This document shows positions 1-8,107 of a stretch of 64,000 bases of DNA, piece after piece. The position numbers and the translations under genes were made by a program. The DNA is taken from positions 13,773 to 77,772 of the forward strand of contig NZ_FPJZ01000004.1 of NCBI RefSeq assembly GCF_900119485.1. The letters run 5' to 3'. Each line of letters starts with the position of its first letter. Within the stretch, counting starts at the first letter, position 1. Source of the stretch: Thermoactinomyces sp. DSM 45891 (lineage in GTDB: Bacteria; Bacillota; Bacilli; Thermoactinomycetales; Thermoactinomycetaceae). The notes below the pieces were generated by a model. It was given only the letters and a program-made list of their open reading frames with translations. It was not told where the DNA came from and did not search any database.

Positions 1-1167
1 GGGCCTCAAGGACCCACGGGCGCAGATGGGGCTGACGGCACTACGGGACCTCAAGGAGATACCGGGCCTCAAGGGCCTACGGGCGCGGATGGGGCTGACG
101 GCATTACGGGACCTCAAGGCGATACTGGGCCTCAGGGCAATACTGGACCTCAAGGCAATACTGGACCTCAAGGCAATACTGGGCCTCAAGGCAATACTGG
201 GCCTCAAGGCAATACTGGACCTCAAGGCAATACTGGACCGACTGGACCAACTGGACCGACTCCAGTTGAATTCGTTTATGTGGCAAATAACGGCGGAGGC
301 CAAAACTCAGTATCTGTGATCCAGGGAGGAGCCAATACAGTTATCACAACCATACCTGTTGGAACTTCTCCGAGGGATGTCGGAGTCAACCAATCAACCA
401 AGCGAGTCTATGTGTCAAATCAGGGATCGAATACTGTGTCCGTGATTAATGGTATTACCAATCAAGTCATTTCGACAATAACAGTGGGAACCGGTCCATT
501 TGGAGTGGAAGCAAATCCATCCACTAATACCATTTACGTAGTAAATCCCTCTTTAAATAGTGTCTCTGTAGTAAGTGGAAATACAAATACAGTTACCGCA
601 ACGATAACGGTTGGAGTAGCCCCACAGAATATCGGAGTCAATCCATTAACGAATCGAATTTATGTAACAAACACGAATGCATCTTACAGAAATATATCTG
701 TCATTGATGGAGATACAAATACAATCATTGCAACGGTAACCGTTGGATTGAATCCTCAAGGTCTGGAAGTAAATTCATTAACGAATCGAATTTATATACC
801 AAATTTTAGTGTGAATACTGTCTCTGTCATTGATGGAGTTAGCAATACAGTAGTGGCGACAGTAACCAGTGGATTAAATCCGAACGATACTGGGGTCAAT
901 GCACGAACAAATTCCATCTATGTACCAAATCAATTTTCAACCGATCGCTCTGTAACCGTGATTGATGGGGTTAGCAATCAAGTTATTACAACGATAACGG
1001 TTGGGAGTAGCCCAACGAATTCTCTAGGGGTGGCGGAAACAAATCGAATCTATATATCCAATAACGGCTTGCGTAATGTATCTGTCATCGACGGAGATAG
1101 CAATCTAATCATTGCAACGGTATCAGTAGGAGCTAACCCAAGAGGTCTTGGGGCACTCTTATTATAA
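1..1167 (+). CDS. Collagen-like / YVTN beta-propeller fusion protein (5' partial)
   Basis: The reading frame is open from the first base, so the gene begins upstream. The first 85 or so codons are Gly-X-Y triplets (GPQGNTGPQ type). They run without a stop into about 300 residues of repeats of roughly 40 residues with the signature N-x-I-Y-V-x-N then V-S-V-I-D-G then V-x-V-G, the YVTN/NHL-type beta-propeller repeat. About seven blades are visible. An ATG at 280 lies inside the fused gene and is unlikely to be the start because the collagen part is in the same frame. By analogy with collagen-like spore proteins this may be an exosporium or surface protein carrying a propeller head. The role is inference; the domain fusion is directly visible. 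A terminator follows. Confidence 0.85.
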   Translation, partial: GPQGPTGADGADGTTGPQGDTGPQGPTGADGADGITGPQGDTGPQGNTGPQGNTGPQGNTGPQGNTGPQGNTGPQGNTGPTGPTGPTPVEFVYVANNGGGQNSVSVIQGGANTVITTIPVGTSPRDVGVNQSTKRVYVSNQGSNTVSVINGITNQVISTITVGTGPFGVEANPSTNTIYVVNPSLNSVSVVSGNTNTVTATITVGVAPQNIGVNPLTNRIYVTNTNASYRNISVIDGDTNTIIATVTVGLNPQGLEVNSLTNRIYIPNFSVNTVSVIDGVSNTVVATVTSGLNPNDTGVNARTNSIYVPNQFSTDRSVTVIDGVSNQVITTITVGSSPTNSLGVAETNRIYISNNGLRNVSVIDGDSNLIIATVSVGANPRGLGALLL

Positions 1168-1224
1168 TTACGTTCATCATTAAAATGAACTCAAAACGTT
1201 GGACACAAAAGATGGAAACAATAT

Positions 1225-1270
1225 AAAAGGGTATGTGTTCAGTGTTGAACTGGACTCATACCCTTTTGTT
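1225..1270 (+). terminator. Bidirectional rho-independent terminator
   Basis: An 11-bp perfect stem, AAAAGGGTATG at 1225-1235 with its complement at 1257-1267, followed by a T-rich stretch. It sits between the propeller gene and the convergent speB and could stop both. Confidence 0.75.
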
Positions 1271-1293
1271 TCGTTTTCAGACGCAAACCCTAA

Positions 1294-1316
1294 ATCGCCT
1301 ACTATGGCGGTTTTTT
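1294..1316 (+). terminator. Second terminator-like hairpin
   Basis: A six-base stem ATCGCC at 1294-1299 pairs with GGCGGT at 1306-1311, which runs into six Ts. It is a back-up terminator for the plus-strand gene, 40 bases before the end of speB. Confidence 0.55.
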
Positions 1317-1355
1317 CGCGAAGAAAAAGGGTTACATCTAATCGTTTGTATATCT

Positions 1356-2231
1356 CTATTTCGTTGTAAAGCCAAGTAGCATTTCCCGAATTAGCTTCGC
1401 TGCTGTAATCGGCGTTTGCTCGGTTGGATCGTAGGCTGGAGCCACTTCTACTAAGTCTGCGCCCACAACCATCAAGTCTGACTTCGCTATCGCATGGATG
1501 GAAGCTAATAACTCTTTGGTTGTGATGCCACCCGGTTCAGGGGTACCTGTACCCGGCGCATGTGCTGGATCGAGTGCATCGATATCAATGGTCACATAGA
1601 CTGGACGGCCTGCTAGTTCGGGTAGACAGGACGTAAGCGGCTCTAGCACGTCAAATGGGAAAAAGTGAATGCCTGCTTCCTCTGTGTAATCCACTTCTTC
1701 TTTCGTCATCGAACGGATTCCAAACTGATATACATTGGAGCCACCGATCAACTCTGAAATCTTGCGAAGCGGGGTTGAGTGGGAATAAGGCTCTCCTTCA
1801 TAATCAGTGCGCAGGTCTGCGTGTCCATCGATGTGGATAATCGCTAGATCTGGGTAACGCTTGTAAACCTCTTGCACAACGGGCCATGTTACTAGGTGTT
1901 CGCCGCCCATCCCGAGAGGCATCTTTCCTGCATCGAGAACACGGCTTACGAAGTCCGCGATCTGGGTAAGACTCTTCTCGGGGTTCCCGAAAGCAAGAGG
2001 AATGTCACCCGCATCATAGTAAGCGATTTCATTTAATTCGCGACGAAGATAGTGGCTGTATTCTTCGTGAACTAGGGATGCCTCACGAATTCGAGGAGGG
2101 CCAAAGCGAGAGCCAGGCCGGAAGCTTACGGTCCAGTCCATCGGCATTCCGTATAAGACGGTGGTAGATTCCTCAAAGTTATCAGTTGAACCAATAAATA
2201 CATTTCCTGAGTATTTTTCTTCGAAACGCAT
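1356..2231 (-). CDS. speB: Agmatinase
   Basis: A 291-residue protein of the ureohydrolase (arginase/agmatinase) family, which hydrolyses agmatine to putrescine and urea in the cytoplasm. Visible manganese-binding motifs are GGEHLVT, the IHIDGHADLR block and the DIDALDPAHAPGTGTPEPGG block, all with the family's Asp and His ligands. Length is typical of Bacillus SpeB. The ATG is preceded by AGGAGA at suitable spacing. It lies four bases downstream of speE on the same strand, so the two form an operon that turns agmatine into putrescine and then spermidine. The speE-speB pair beside pbpG and ywhD matches the Bacillus subtilis ywh region. Confidence 0.96.
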   Translation of the reverse strand: MRFEEKYSGNVFIGSTDNFEESTTVLYGMPMDWTVSFRPGSRFGPPRIREASLVHEEYSHYLRRELNEIAYYDAGDIPLAFGNPEKSLTQIADFVSRVLDAGKMPLGMGGEHLVTWPVVQEVYKRYPDLAIIHIDGHADLRTDYEGEPYSHSTPLRKISELIGGSNVYQFGIRSMTKEEVDYTEEAGIHFFPFDVLEPLTSCLPELAGRPVYVTIDIDALDPAHAPGTGTPEPGGITTKELLASIHAIAKSDLMVVGADLVEVAPAYDPTEQTPITAAKLIREMLLGFTTK

Positions 2232-2235
2232 ATGC

Positions 2236-3093
2236 CTACTTCTCCTCTTTCACTGTTAACTCACGTACGAACTGAGGAAGTTCGAACACCGTTTTATGAA
2301 TCTCTGGACGATAGTATTTGGTATCAAGCGCTGGCAATTCCCGTACATCCACATCTAATGGATCATGTTTCTTCGATCCGATGGTAAAGCTCCAGAGTCC
2401 GGATGGATACGTTGGGATACTTGCAGTGTAAAGGCGAGTGATCGGGAAGGTAGCCGATAAATCAGCGAATACACGGCGGATAAGATCACGGTTAAACCAC
2501 GGGGATTCCGTTTGTGCTACCATGATTCCGTCTTCTTTTAGCGCCTCGCGAATGCCTTCATAGAAGCCTTTTTCAAACAATCCTACTGCTGGGCCAACCG
2601 GCTCTGTGGAATCAACCATAATAACATCGTATTTATTTTTATTTTCGGCAATATGTTTGATGCCATCTGCTACTTGGATATCAACACGAGCATCTCCAAA
2701 TAGACCGCTTGCAATCTCTGGGAAGTACTTCTTAGATGCCTCGATCACGCCACCATCAATCTCTGCTAGAACTGCCTTTTCGACGGAAGAGTGTTTTAGA
2801 ATCTCTCGAATTACGCCACCGTCTCCCCCTCCCACTACTAGTACGTTCTTCGGATTCGGGTGTGTATTCATCGCGATATGCGTAATCATCTCATGGTAAA
2901 CAAATTCATCTATATCCGTCGTCATCACCATGCCGTCTAGGACAAGCATATTCCCAAACTGCTCCGTTTCAATTACGTCTAGGGATTGGAAATCGGTTAC
3001 CTCGTGATGCAAGGTTTTATTGATTTTCGTCGTAATTCCGTGATTCGGAGTCTGCCGCTCCGTATACCATAGCTCCATTTGTGGCTTTTCCAT
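2236..3093 (-). CDS. speE: Spermidine synthase (polyamine aminopropyltransferase)
   Basis: A 285-residue enzyme that transfers the aminopropyl group of decarboxylated S-adenosylmethionine to putrescine. It shows the family signature VLVVGGGDGGVIREILKH (cofactor binding), LAEIDGGVIE and the catalytic-loop block IMVDSTEPVGPA. I chose the ATG at 3093 because AAAGGA lies ten bases before it and the N-terminus MEKPQMELWYTE fits the family. A 32-residue upstream extension would be translated from the terminator of the preceding collagen gene. It is cotranscribed with speB. The collagen operon directly upstream is a separate unit. Confidence 0.95.
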   Translation of the reverse strand: MEKPQMELWYTERQTPNHGITTKINKTLHHEVTDFQSLDVIETEQFGNMLVLDGMVMTTDIDEFVYHEMITHIAMNTHPNPKNVLVVGGGDGGVIREILKHSSVEKAVLAEIDGGVIEASKKYFPEIASGLFGDARVDIQVADGIKHIAENKNKYDVIMVDSTEPVGPAVGLFEKGFYEGIREALKEDGIMVAQTESPWFNRDLIRRVFADLSATFPITRLYTASIPTYPSGLWSFTIGSKKHDPLDVDVRELPALDTKYYRPEIHKTVFELPQFVRELTVKEEK

Positions 3094-3159
3094 ATGTAAT
3101 CCGTCCTTTCGTTGACAACAATCCTCAATAAGAATACCACAGAGGGGAAATACACGTAA

Positions 3160-3199
3160 ATAAAGGGTATGTGTCTGGATCAATACCAAACATATACCC
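3160..3199 (-). terminator. Terminator of the collagen operon
   Basis: GGGTATGTG at 3165-3173 pairs with CATATACCC at 3191-3199 (nine pairs, one wobble). On the minus strand the stem is followed by TTTATTTA. It lies 20 bases past the stop of the last collagen-like gene. Confidence 0.6.
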
Positions 3200-3219
3200 T
3201 GCAGATTGATTGATAGGCC

Positions 3220-4761
3220 TTATGTCGTATCGGCGATCCTCGTTACAAGTAAATAAGCATTTATTTCATTCGGATTGGCACCTGATATGGTTTGACTACC
3301 TCCTGAAGAATTGATTATTGAGACCGTCTGGCCAGCTGCGAGATTCCTAAAATATTCTCCAAACACTTGCCAAGCCGAGCCAGCTTCAGATGATGAATAA
3401 TGAAATTCTCCGTTAGCAATACGAGTACCATTAATAGCTCCAGCCCATTGTAATGCATTGGACGGGGCTCCCGTCCGTGCTGTAGTAACTTGGAAAGAGA
3501 TTCGATACGATCCCGCGGAATTGATTGTTATATTAGGTGCAGTATATGGTGTATTGGCTGTACCGAAATTATCTACAAATGGTACAAATCCGTTATTAGC
3601 AACTGCCTGATTACTACCGGTAAAAACAACATATCGGAAAGCATCAGAGACTGGGGGTCCCGTAGATCCTTGGGGACCGATGCCTCCCGGGGATCCAGCA
3701 CTTCCTTGAAACCCTCTTCCTCCTTGGGTTCCGGTGCCTCCTTGAGGGCCTCCTCCTCCTTGGAGCCCAGTGCCTCCTTGCGGGCCACGTCCTCCTTGCG
3801 GGCCAGTGCCTCCTTGCGGGCCGACTGGTCCTTGCGGGCCGGTACCTTGAGGTCCAGTTCCGCCTTGGAAGCCGGTGCCTCCTTGCGGGCCGATACCCCC
3901 TTGGGTCCCTCTTCCTCCTTGAGGGCCGGTGCCTCCTTGCGGGCCGGTGCCTCCTTGAAATCCGATGCCTCCTTGGAATCCAGTGCCTCCTTGCGGGCCG
4001 GTGCCTCCTTGAAACCCAATGCCTCCTTGGAATCCGATGCCTCCTTGAGGGCCGGTGCCTCCTTGCGGGCCGGTGCCTCCTTGCGGGCCGGTACCTCCTT
4101 GCGGGCCAGTTAATCCCTGGGGTCCCGTTTCTCCCTGAGGGCCTGTAGGACCTGTGGGGGCCTCTAGCCTTATATTAGCGGAACCAGGTGTTACCGTAAT
4201 TTCTAACGAGTCAGATAGAAAATTGAGGGTATCTCCGAAGCCGAGTGGAATATTTCCGTCAGCACCTGAGTTTCCTTGGACTACAAATAAGAAATCACCC
4301 GTAGCGATAGTCCCAGTGGGTCCTGATGTACCTTGAGGTCCTATAGCTCCTTGAGGTCCTGTCTCTCCTGTGGGTCCTGCGAATCCCTGAGGTCCTTGAG
4401 GTCCTCCCGGCAGTCCTTCGGGTCCGGGTGGTCCTTGAGGCCCCGGTGCCCCTGTCGGAGTATCTTCTCCTTCTAACACGTTTGTTAACTTCTCGTTTAA
4501 AATCCATTCTTTCTTGGTGATTACATTAAGCGTATCGCGAACGCTCTCATTGATCGTGAGTATATCTGCAAGTGATGGTTGAAATGTGGTTGTCACTCCA
4601 GGAAGAGTTCCTAAAGTGTATTGAAGTTTTTCTCCCTCAGCATTAATAATATGACTTAGGCCTAATTCTTCAAATGCAATCGATGATAGTAATAGATTTA
4701 CTGCATCATCTCTCGTCATGTTTATATTAGGTGAAATATTAGGGATGTTAGCTTGAGACAT
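3220..4761 (-). CDS. Collagen-like protein with C1q-like C-terminus (paralog 3)
   Basis: A 513-residue protein, last gene of a three-paralog operon. In order: a conserved N-terminal region of about 105 residues starting MSQANIPNISPN and containing LLLSSIAFEELGLSHIINAE; a short Gly-X-Y block; a non-collagen spacer of about 48 residues (TGDFLFVVQGNSG to TPGSAN); a long Gly-X-Y block rich in GPQGGT; and a terminal domain of about 130 residues (FRYVVFTGSN to LLVTRIADTT) resembling the C1q/TNF-like trimerising head of BclA. The start at 4761 has AGGAGG six bases upstream. An upstream in-frame codon at 4788 lacks this. The family is known for spore-surface filaments; that role here is inference. 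Frequent GxT triplets could be O-glycosylated. Confidence 0.88.
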   Translation of the reverse strand: MSQANIPNISPNINMTRDDAVNLLLSSIAFEELGLSHIINAEGEKLQYTLGTLPGVTTTFQPSLADILTINESVRDTLNVITKKEWILNEKLTNVLEGEDTPTGAPGPQGPPGPEGLPGGPQGPQGFAGPTGETGPQGAIGPQGTSGPTGTIATGDFLFVVQGNSGADGNIPLGFGDTLNFLSDSLEITVTPGSANIRLEAPTGPTGPQGETGPQGLTGPQGGTGPQGGTGPQGGTGPQGGIGFQGGIGFQGGTGPQGGTGFQGGIGFQGGTGPQGGTGPQGGRGTQGGIGPQGGTGFQGGTGPQGTGPQGPVGPQGGTGPQGGRGPQGGTGLQGGGGPQGGTGTQGGRGFQGSAGSPGGIGPQGSTGPPVSDAFRYVVFTGSNQAVANNGFVPFVDNFGTANTPYTAPNITINSAGSYRISFQVTTARTGAPSNALQWAGAINGTRIANGEFHYSSSEAGSAWQVFGEYFRNLAAGQTVSIINSSGGSQTISGANPNEINAYLLVTRIADTT

Positions 4762-4806
4762 GTTATACCTCCTTCCAGATAGTGTCACCCGAATAGATCG
4801 ATCCCG

Positions 4807-6348
4807 TTATGGCGCGTTGCCGATTCTCGTTACAAGTAAATATGCGTTTGTTTCATTAAGGTTGGCACCTGATATGGTTTGATTTCCTCCTGAAGTATTT
4901 TGCACAGAGACTGTATTTCCAGGATTTAGAACTCTAAGATATTCCCCGTACACTTCGACGTTTGAAGCTGTGTTAGCTGTTGCTATATGAAATTCTCCCT
5001 GAGGAATACGAGTACCATTAATCGCTACTGTCCATTGTAACGAATTGGATCCAGCTCCAGATCGCGCTGTCGTAACTAGAAAAGCGATTCGATAGGTTCC
5101 TCCGACAGTGATTGAGATATTAGGTGCAGCATATGGTGTATTCGCTGTGCCGAAACTATCAGCAAATTGTACAAAAGCATTATTTGCAACTGCAATATTA
5201 CCGCCAGTGACCACAACATATCGAAGAGCAGTGCCCGGTGGTCCCGTCGGACCAGTAACAGATCCCGTCACGCCTTGAGGTCCTGTAAATCCTTGCGGTC
5301 CCGGAGGCCCTTGGGGTCCTATTGGTCCTTGAGGCCCTGGAGGCCCTTGGGGTCCCGTGTTCCCTTGGGGTCCTGGAGGTCCTTGGGGTCCTGTGTTCCC
5401 TTGAGGTCCTGAAGGTCCCTGAGGTCCCGTAAATCCTTGGGGCCCGGTGCCTCCCTGGGGTCCTGAAGGCCCTTGCGGTCCTGTAAATCCTTGGGGTCCG
5501 ATTTCTCCTTGAGGTCCTGTTTCTCCCTGGGGTCCTGTCGATCCTTGCGGTCCGGTTGGTCCTTGAGGCCCAGTTTCTCCCTGGGGTCCTGTCGATCCTT
5601 GGGGTCCTGTTTCTCCCTGGGGTCCTGTCGATCCTTGCGGTCCTGCATCTCCCTGGGCTCCGGTTAACCCTTGGGGTCCGGTTTCTCCTTGTGGGCCTGT
5701 AGGTCCTACAGCCCCTTGGGGTCCCGTCGGTCCTTGAGCATCTTCAGGAACCTCTATATTCACGATAGCAGAACCAGGGGTTACATCAATCTCTAACGTA
5801 TTAGATATAAAGTTGATTAGATCTCCGAAACCAACTGGAGCACTTCCGCTCACACCCGTATTCCCTTGAACTAAAAATAAGAAATCACCGGTCGCAAAAG
5901 ACCCTGTATCTCCTGTTGGCCCTTGGGGTCCAGTATCCCCTTGAGGTCCCGTCGATCCTTGAGGACCTACTGGCCCCTGAGGTCCTGGTGGCCCTCCAGA
6001 TGAACCGGTCGGTCCTGCTGGCCCTTGGGGTCCCGTTGGCCCTATCGTAACAGGGGCTTCTAACACATTTACTAACTTTTCGTTTAATATCCATTCTTTT
6101 TTCCCTATTACATTAATCGTATCGCGAACATTTTCGTTAATGAGAAGTAGTTCGCTGAGGGTCGGTTGGATGGCCGCTGATACTCCAGGAAGAGTTCCGA
6201 GAACGTATTGGATCTTTTCACCCTCGGCATTAATAATATGGCTTAGTCCTAGCTCTTCTAAGGCAATCGACGAAAGTAACAGATTCACTGCGTCTTCTCT
6301 CGTAATGTTTATATTAGGTGTAATATTAGGGATATTGGCTTGAGACAT
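4807..6348 (-). CDS. Collagen-like protein with C1q-like C-terminus (paralog 2)
   Basis: A 513-residue middle gene of the operon, 27 bases after paralog 1 and 45 bases before the start of paralog 3. It has the same five-part plan: MSQANIPNITPN N-terminal region, short collagen block, the spacer TGDFLFLVQGNTG to TPGSA, a long collagen block mostly of GPQGxT/GPQGPP triplets, and a C1q-like head (LRYVVVTGGN to LLVTRIGNAP). The ATG has AGGAGG in the same position as its paralogs. The heads of the three proteins share INGTRI, GEF[HY] and QTISGAN but differ in loops, which would let them form homotrimers or mixed trimers. Probable spore-surface protein. Confidence 0.88.
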   Translation of the reverse strand: MSQANIPNITPNINITREDAVNLLLSSIALEELGLSHIINAEGEKIQYVLGTLPGVSAAIQPTLSELLLINENVRDTINVIGKKEWILNEKLVNVLEAPVTIGPTGPQGPAGPTGSSGGPPGPQGPVGPQGSTGPQGDTGPQGPTGDTGSFATGDFLFLVQGNTGVSGSAPVGFGDLINFISNTLEIDVTPGSAIVNIEVPEDAQGPTGPQGAVGPTGPQGETGPQGLTGAQGDAGPQGSTGPQGETGPQGSTGPQGETGPQGPTGPQGSTGPQGETGPQGEIGPQGFTGPQGPSGPQGGTGPQGFTGPQGPSGPQGNTGPQGPPGPQGNTGPQGPPGPQGPIGPQGPPGPQGFTGPQGVTGSVTGPTGPPGTALRYVVVTGGNIAVANNAFVQFADSFGTANTPYAAPNISITVGGTYRIAFLVTTARSGAGSNSLQWTVAINGTRIPQGEFHIATANTASNVEVYGEYLRVLNPGNTVSVQNTSGGNQTISGANLNETNAYLLVTRIGNAP

Positions 6349-6375
6349 GCTATACCTCCTTCCAAATGATTTCGA

Positions 6376-7908
6376 TTATGGTGCATCGCCGAGTCTCCAT
6401 ACACTTAAAAAGGCGTGTGTATCGCTACCATTCGCACCTGATATAGTTTGAGAGTTTCCTGAAGTATTGATGACAGAGATTGTAGTTCCAGCTGTTAGAA
6501 CTCTAAGATATTCTCCACGCACTTGAACGTTTGCAGAACCATCACTTACTGAGATATGAAATTCTCCGTTAGCAATACGCGTACCATTAATCCCTACTGT
6601 CCATTGCAATGGGTTCGCGCTCGCAGCTGTCGTAGCTAAAAAAGATATGAGATATATTCCCGGGATAGTGACTGTGATATTAGGTGAAGCGTATGATGTA
6701 TTCGCTGAACCGAAATTATTTGCAAAATTTATAGTGGCATTATTCGCAACTGGAGTAGCCGCTGAAGTAAAATTAACATATCGAAAAGCAGGAGTAACTG
6801 CTAGCCCAGTCGGACCTTGTGGCCCCGAATTTCCTTGCGGCCCCGAATTCCCTTGCGGCCCCGTATTTCCTTGCGGCCCGTTATTTCCTTGCGTTCCCGT
6901 ATTCCCTTGCGGCCCGTTATTTCCTTGCGGTCCGGTATTTCCTTGCGGTCCGGTATTTCCTTGCGGTCCTGTATTTCCTTGCGGTCCTGTATTTCCTTGC
7001 GGTCCCGTGTTTCCTTGCGGCCCTGTATTTCCTTGCGGTCCTGTATTTCCTTGCGGTCCCGTAAACCCTTGCGGTCCCGTAAACCCTTGCGGTCCCGTAA
7101 ACCCTTGCGGTCCTGTTTCCCCTTGCGGTCCTGTTTCCCCTTGCGGTCCTGTTTCCCCTTGCGGTCCCGTAAACCCTTGCGGTCCCGTAAACCCTTGCGG
7201 TCCCGTAAACCCTTGAGGCCCTGTAAATCCTTGGGGTCCCGTAAACCCTTGCGGTCCAATGGGTCCGATAGGTCCTTGTGTACCTGTAGGACCTTCCTCA
7301 CCTGTAGGCACTTCCATCCTTACATTGGCGGAACCAGGTGTTACTTCAATGTCTATCGTATCGGATATAAAGTTGAGAGTATCTCCAAAACCGATTGGAA
7401 CATTTCCGTCCGCGCCTGAGTTTCCTTGCACTAAAAATAAGAAATCACCGGTAGCAAAAGGCCCCGTTGGCCCTGTTAACCCTTGAGGTCCTTGAGGTCC
7501 TGTGTTTCCTTGAGGTCCCGTAATTCCATCTGGCCCCTGAGGTCCCGTCGGCCCATCGGATGGTCCCGTGGCTCCCGTTGGTCCTTCGATTCCTGTTGGT
7601 CCTCTTGTAACATCTGTTCCTAACACATTGATTAGCTTCTGGTTTAAAGTCCATTCTTTCTTTCCGATTGTATTAATCGTGTTGCGAACACTGGTGTTAA
7701 TGAGAAGTAGATCACTAAGGGTGGCTTGAAAGTTAGTTGTCACTCCAGGGAGAGTTCCGAGAACGTATTGTAGCTTTTCTCCCTCGGCATTAATAATATG
7801 ACTAAGTCCTATTTCTTCTAATGCGATCGATGATAGTAGCAAATTCACTGCATCATCTAACGTGAGTGAAATGTTAGGTGAAATATTAGGAATATTAGCT
7901 TGAGACAT
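6376..7908 (-). CDS. Collagen-like protein with C1q-like C-terminus (paralog 1)
   Basis: A 510-residue first gene of the collagen operon, with AGGAGG before its ATG. The N-terminal region MSQANIPNISPNIS, the inner spacer TGDFLFLVQGNSG to TPGSAN and the C1q-like head FRYVNFTSAA to LSVWRLGDAP match the other two paralogs. The long collagen block is the most regular of the three: homogeneous runs of GPQGFT, GPQGET and GPQGNT hexapeptides built from near-identical 18-base DNA units, a sign of recent expansion by slippage or recombination. I see no convincing vegetative promoter upstream; a late sporulation promoter would be expected for the family. Confidence 0.88.
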   Translation of the reverse strand: MSQANIPNISPNISLTLDDAVNLLLSSIALEEIGLSHIINAEGEKLQYVLGTLPGVTTNFQATLSDLLLINTSVRNTINTIGKKEWTLNQKLINVLGTDVTRGPTGIEGPTGATGPSDGPTGPQGPDGITGPQGNTGPQGPQGLTGPTGPFATGDFLFLVQGNSGADGNVPIGFGDTLNFISDTIDIEVTPGSANVRMEVPTGEEGPTGTQGPIGPIGPQGFTGPQGFTGPQGFTGPQGFTGPQGFTGPQGETGPQGETGPQGETGPQGFTGPQGFTGPQGFTGPQGNTGPQGNTGPQGNTGPQGNTGPQGNTGPQGNTGPQGNTGPQGNNGPQGNTGTQGNNGPQGNTGPQGNSGPQGNSGPQGPTGLAVTPAFRYVNFTSAATPVANNATINFANNFGSANTSYASPNITVTIPGIYLISFLATTAASANPLQWTVGINGTRIANGEFHISVSDGSANVQVRGEYLRVLTAGTTISVINTSGNSQTISGANGSDTHAFLSVWRLGDAP

Positions 7909-8019
7909 GTTATACCTCCTTTCGGATAATTCATAATATTGTTATGCTTGACTACTATCAACGGAACTAATGCATTTACACTAAATTTCATAGAAAATGG
8001 TTCCCCAAATTAAAAACAG

Positions 8020-8049
8020 GTATATTCTACCTGTTACTTCCGCATAATA
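8020..8049 (+). promoter_or_regulatory. Sigma-F/G-type promoter of pbpG
   Basis: GTATA at 8020-8024, exactly 15 bases, then CCGCATAATA at 8040-8049. It fits the Bacillus forespore pattern (GYATA, N15, GGNNANAHTR) except CC for GG. The same CC variant with the same spacing occurs before yyaC at 47589. B. subtilis pbpG is sigma-F dependent. Confidence 0.55.
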
Positions 8050-8107
8050 CTCTCAACCTAGGGCATGTGAACTAGGATATTTGTAGAGAGAGGGAGCGAC
8101 AGCTAGA

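Noticed and set aside
26..319. Open frames in other registers of the Gly-X-Y regions (also within 3490-4113, 5167-5667, 6647-7419 and 24991-25209)
   Set aside because: They come from the repetitive collagen coding DNA, give repetitive peptides, lack ribosome sites and are explained by the real frames.
6658..6671. Noc-binding site around CCCGGG
   Set aside because: The flanks match ATTTCCCGGGAAAT only partly and the site lies inside the collagen gene; chance is likely.
6800..7260. CRISPR-like short tandem repeats
   Set aside because: The 18-base units are continuous without unique spacers, keep the reading frame and encode GPQGxT hexapeptides.
7921..8019. Sigma-E or sigma-K promoter for the collagen operon
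   Set aside because: CATAACAAT on the minus strand is one base off the CATANNNTA spacing and no -35 is evident.
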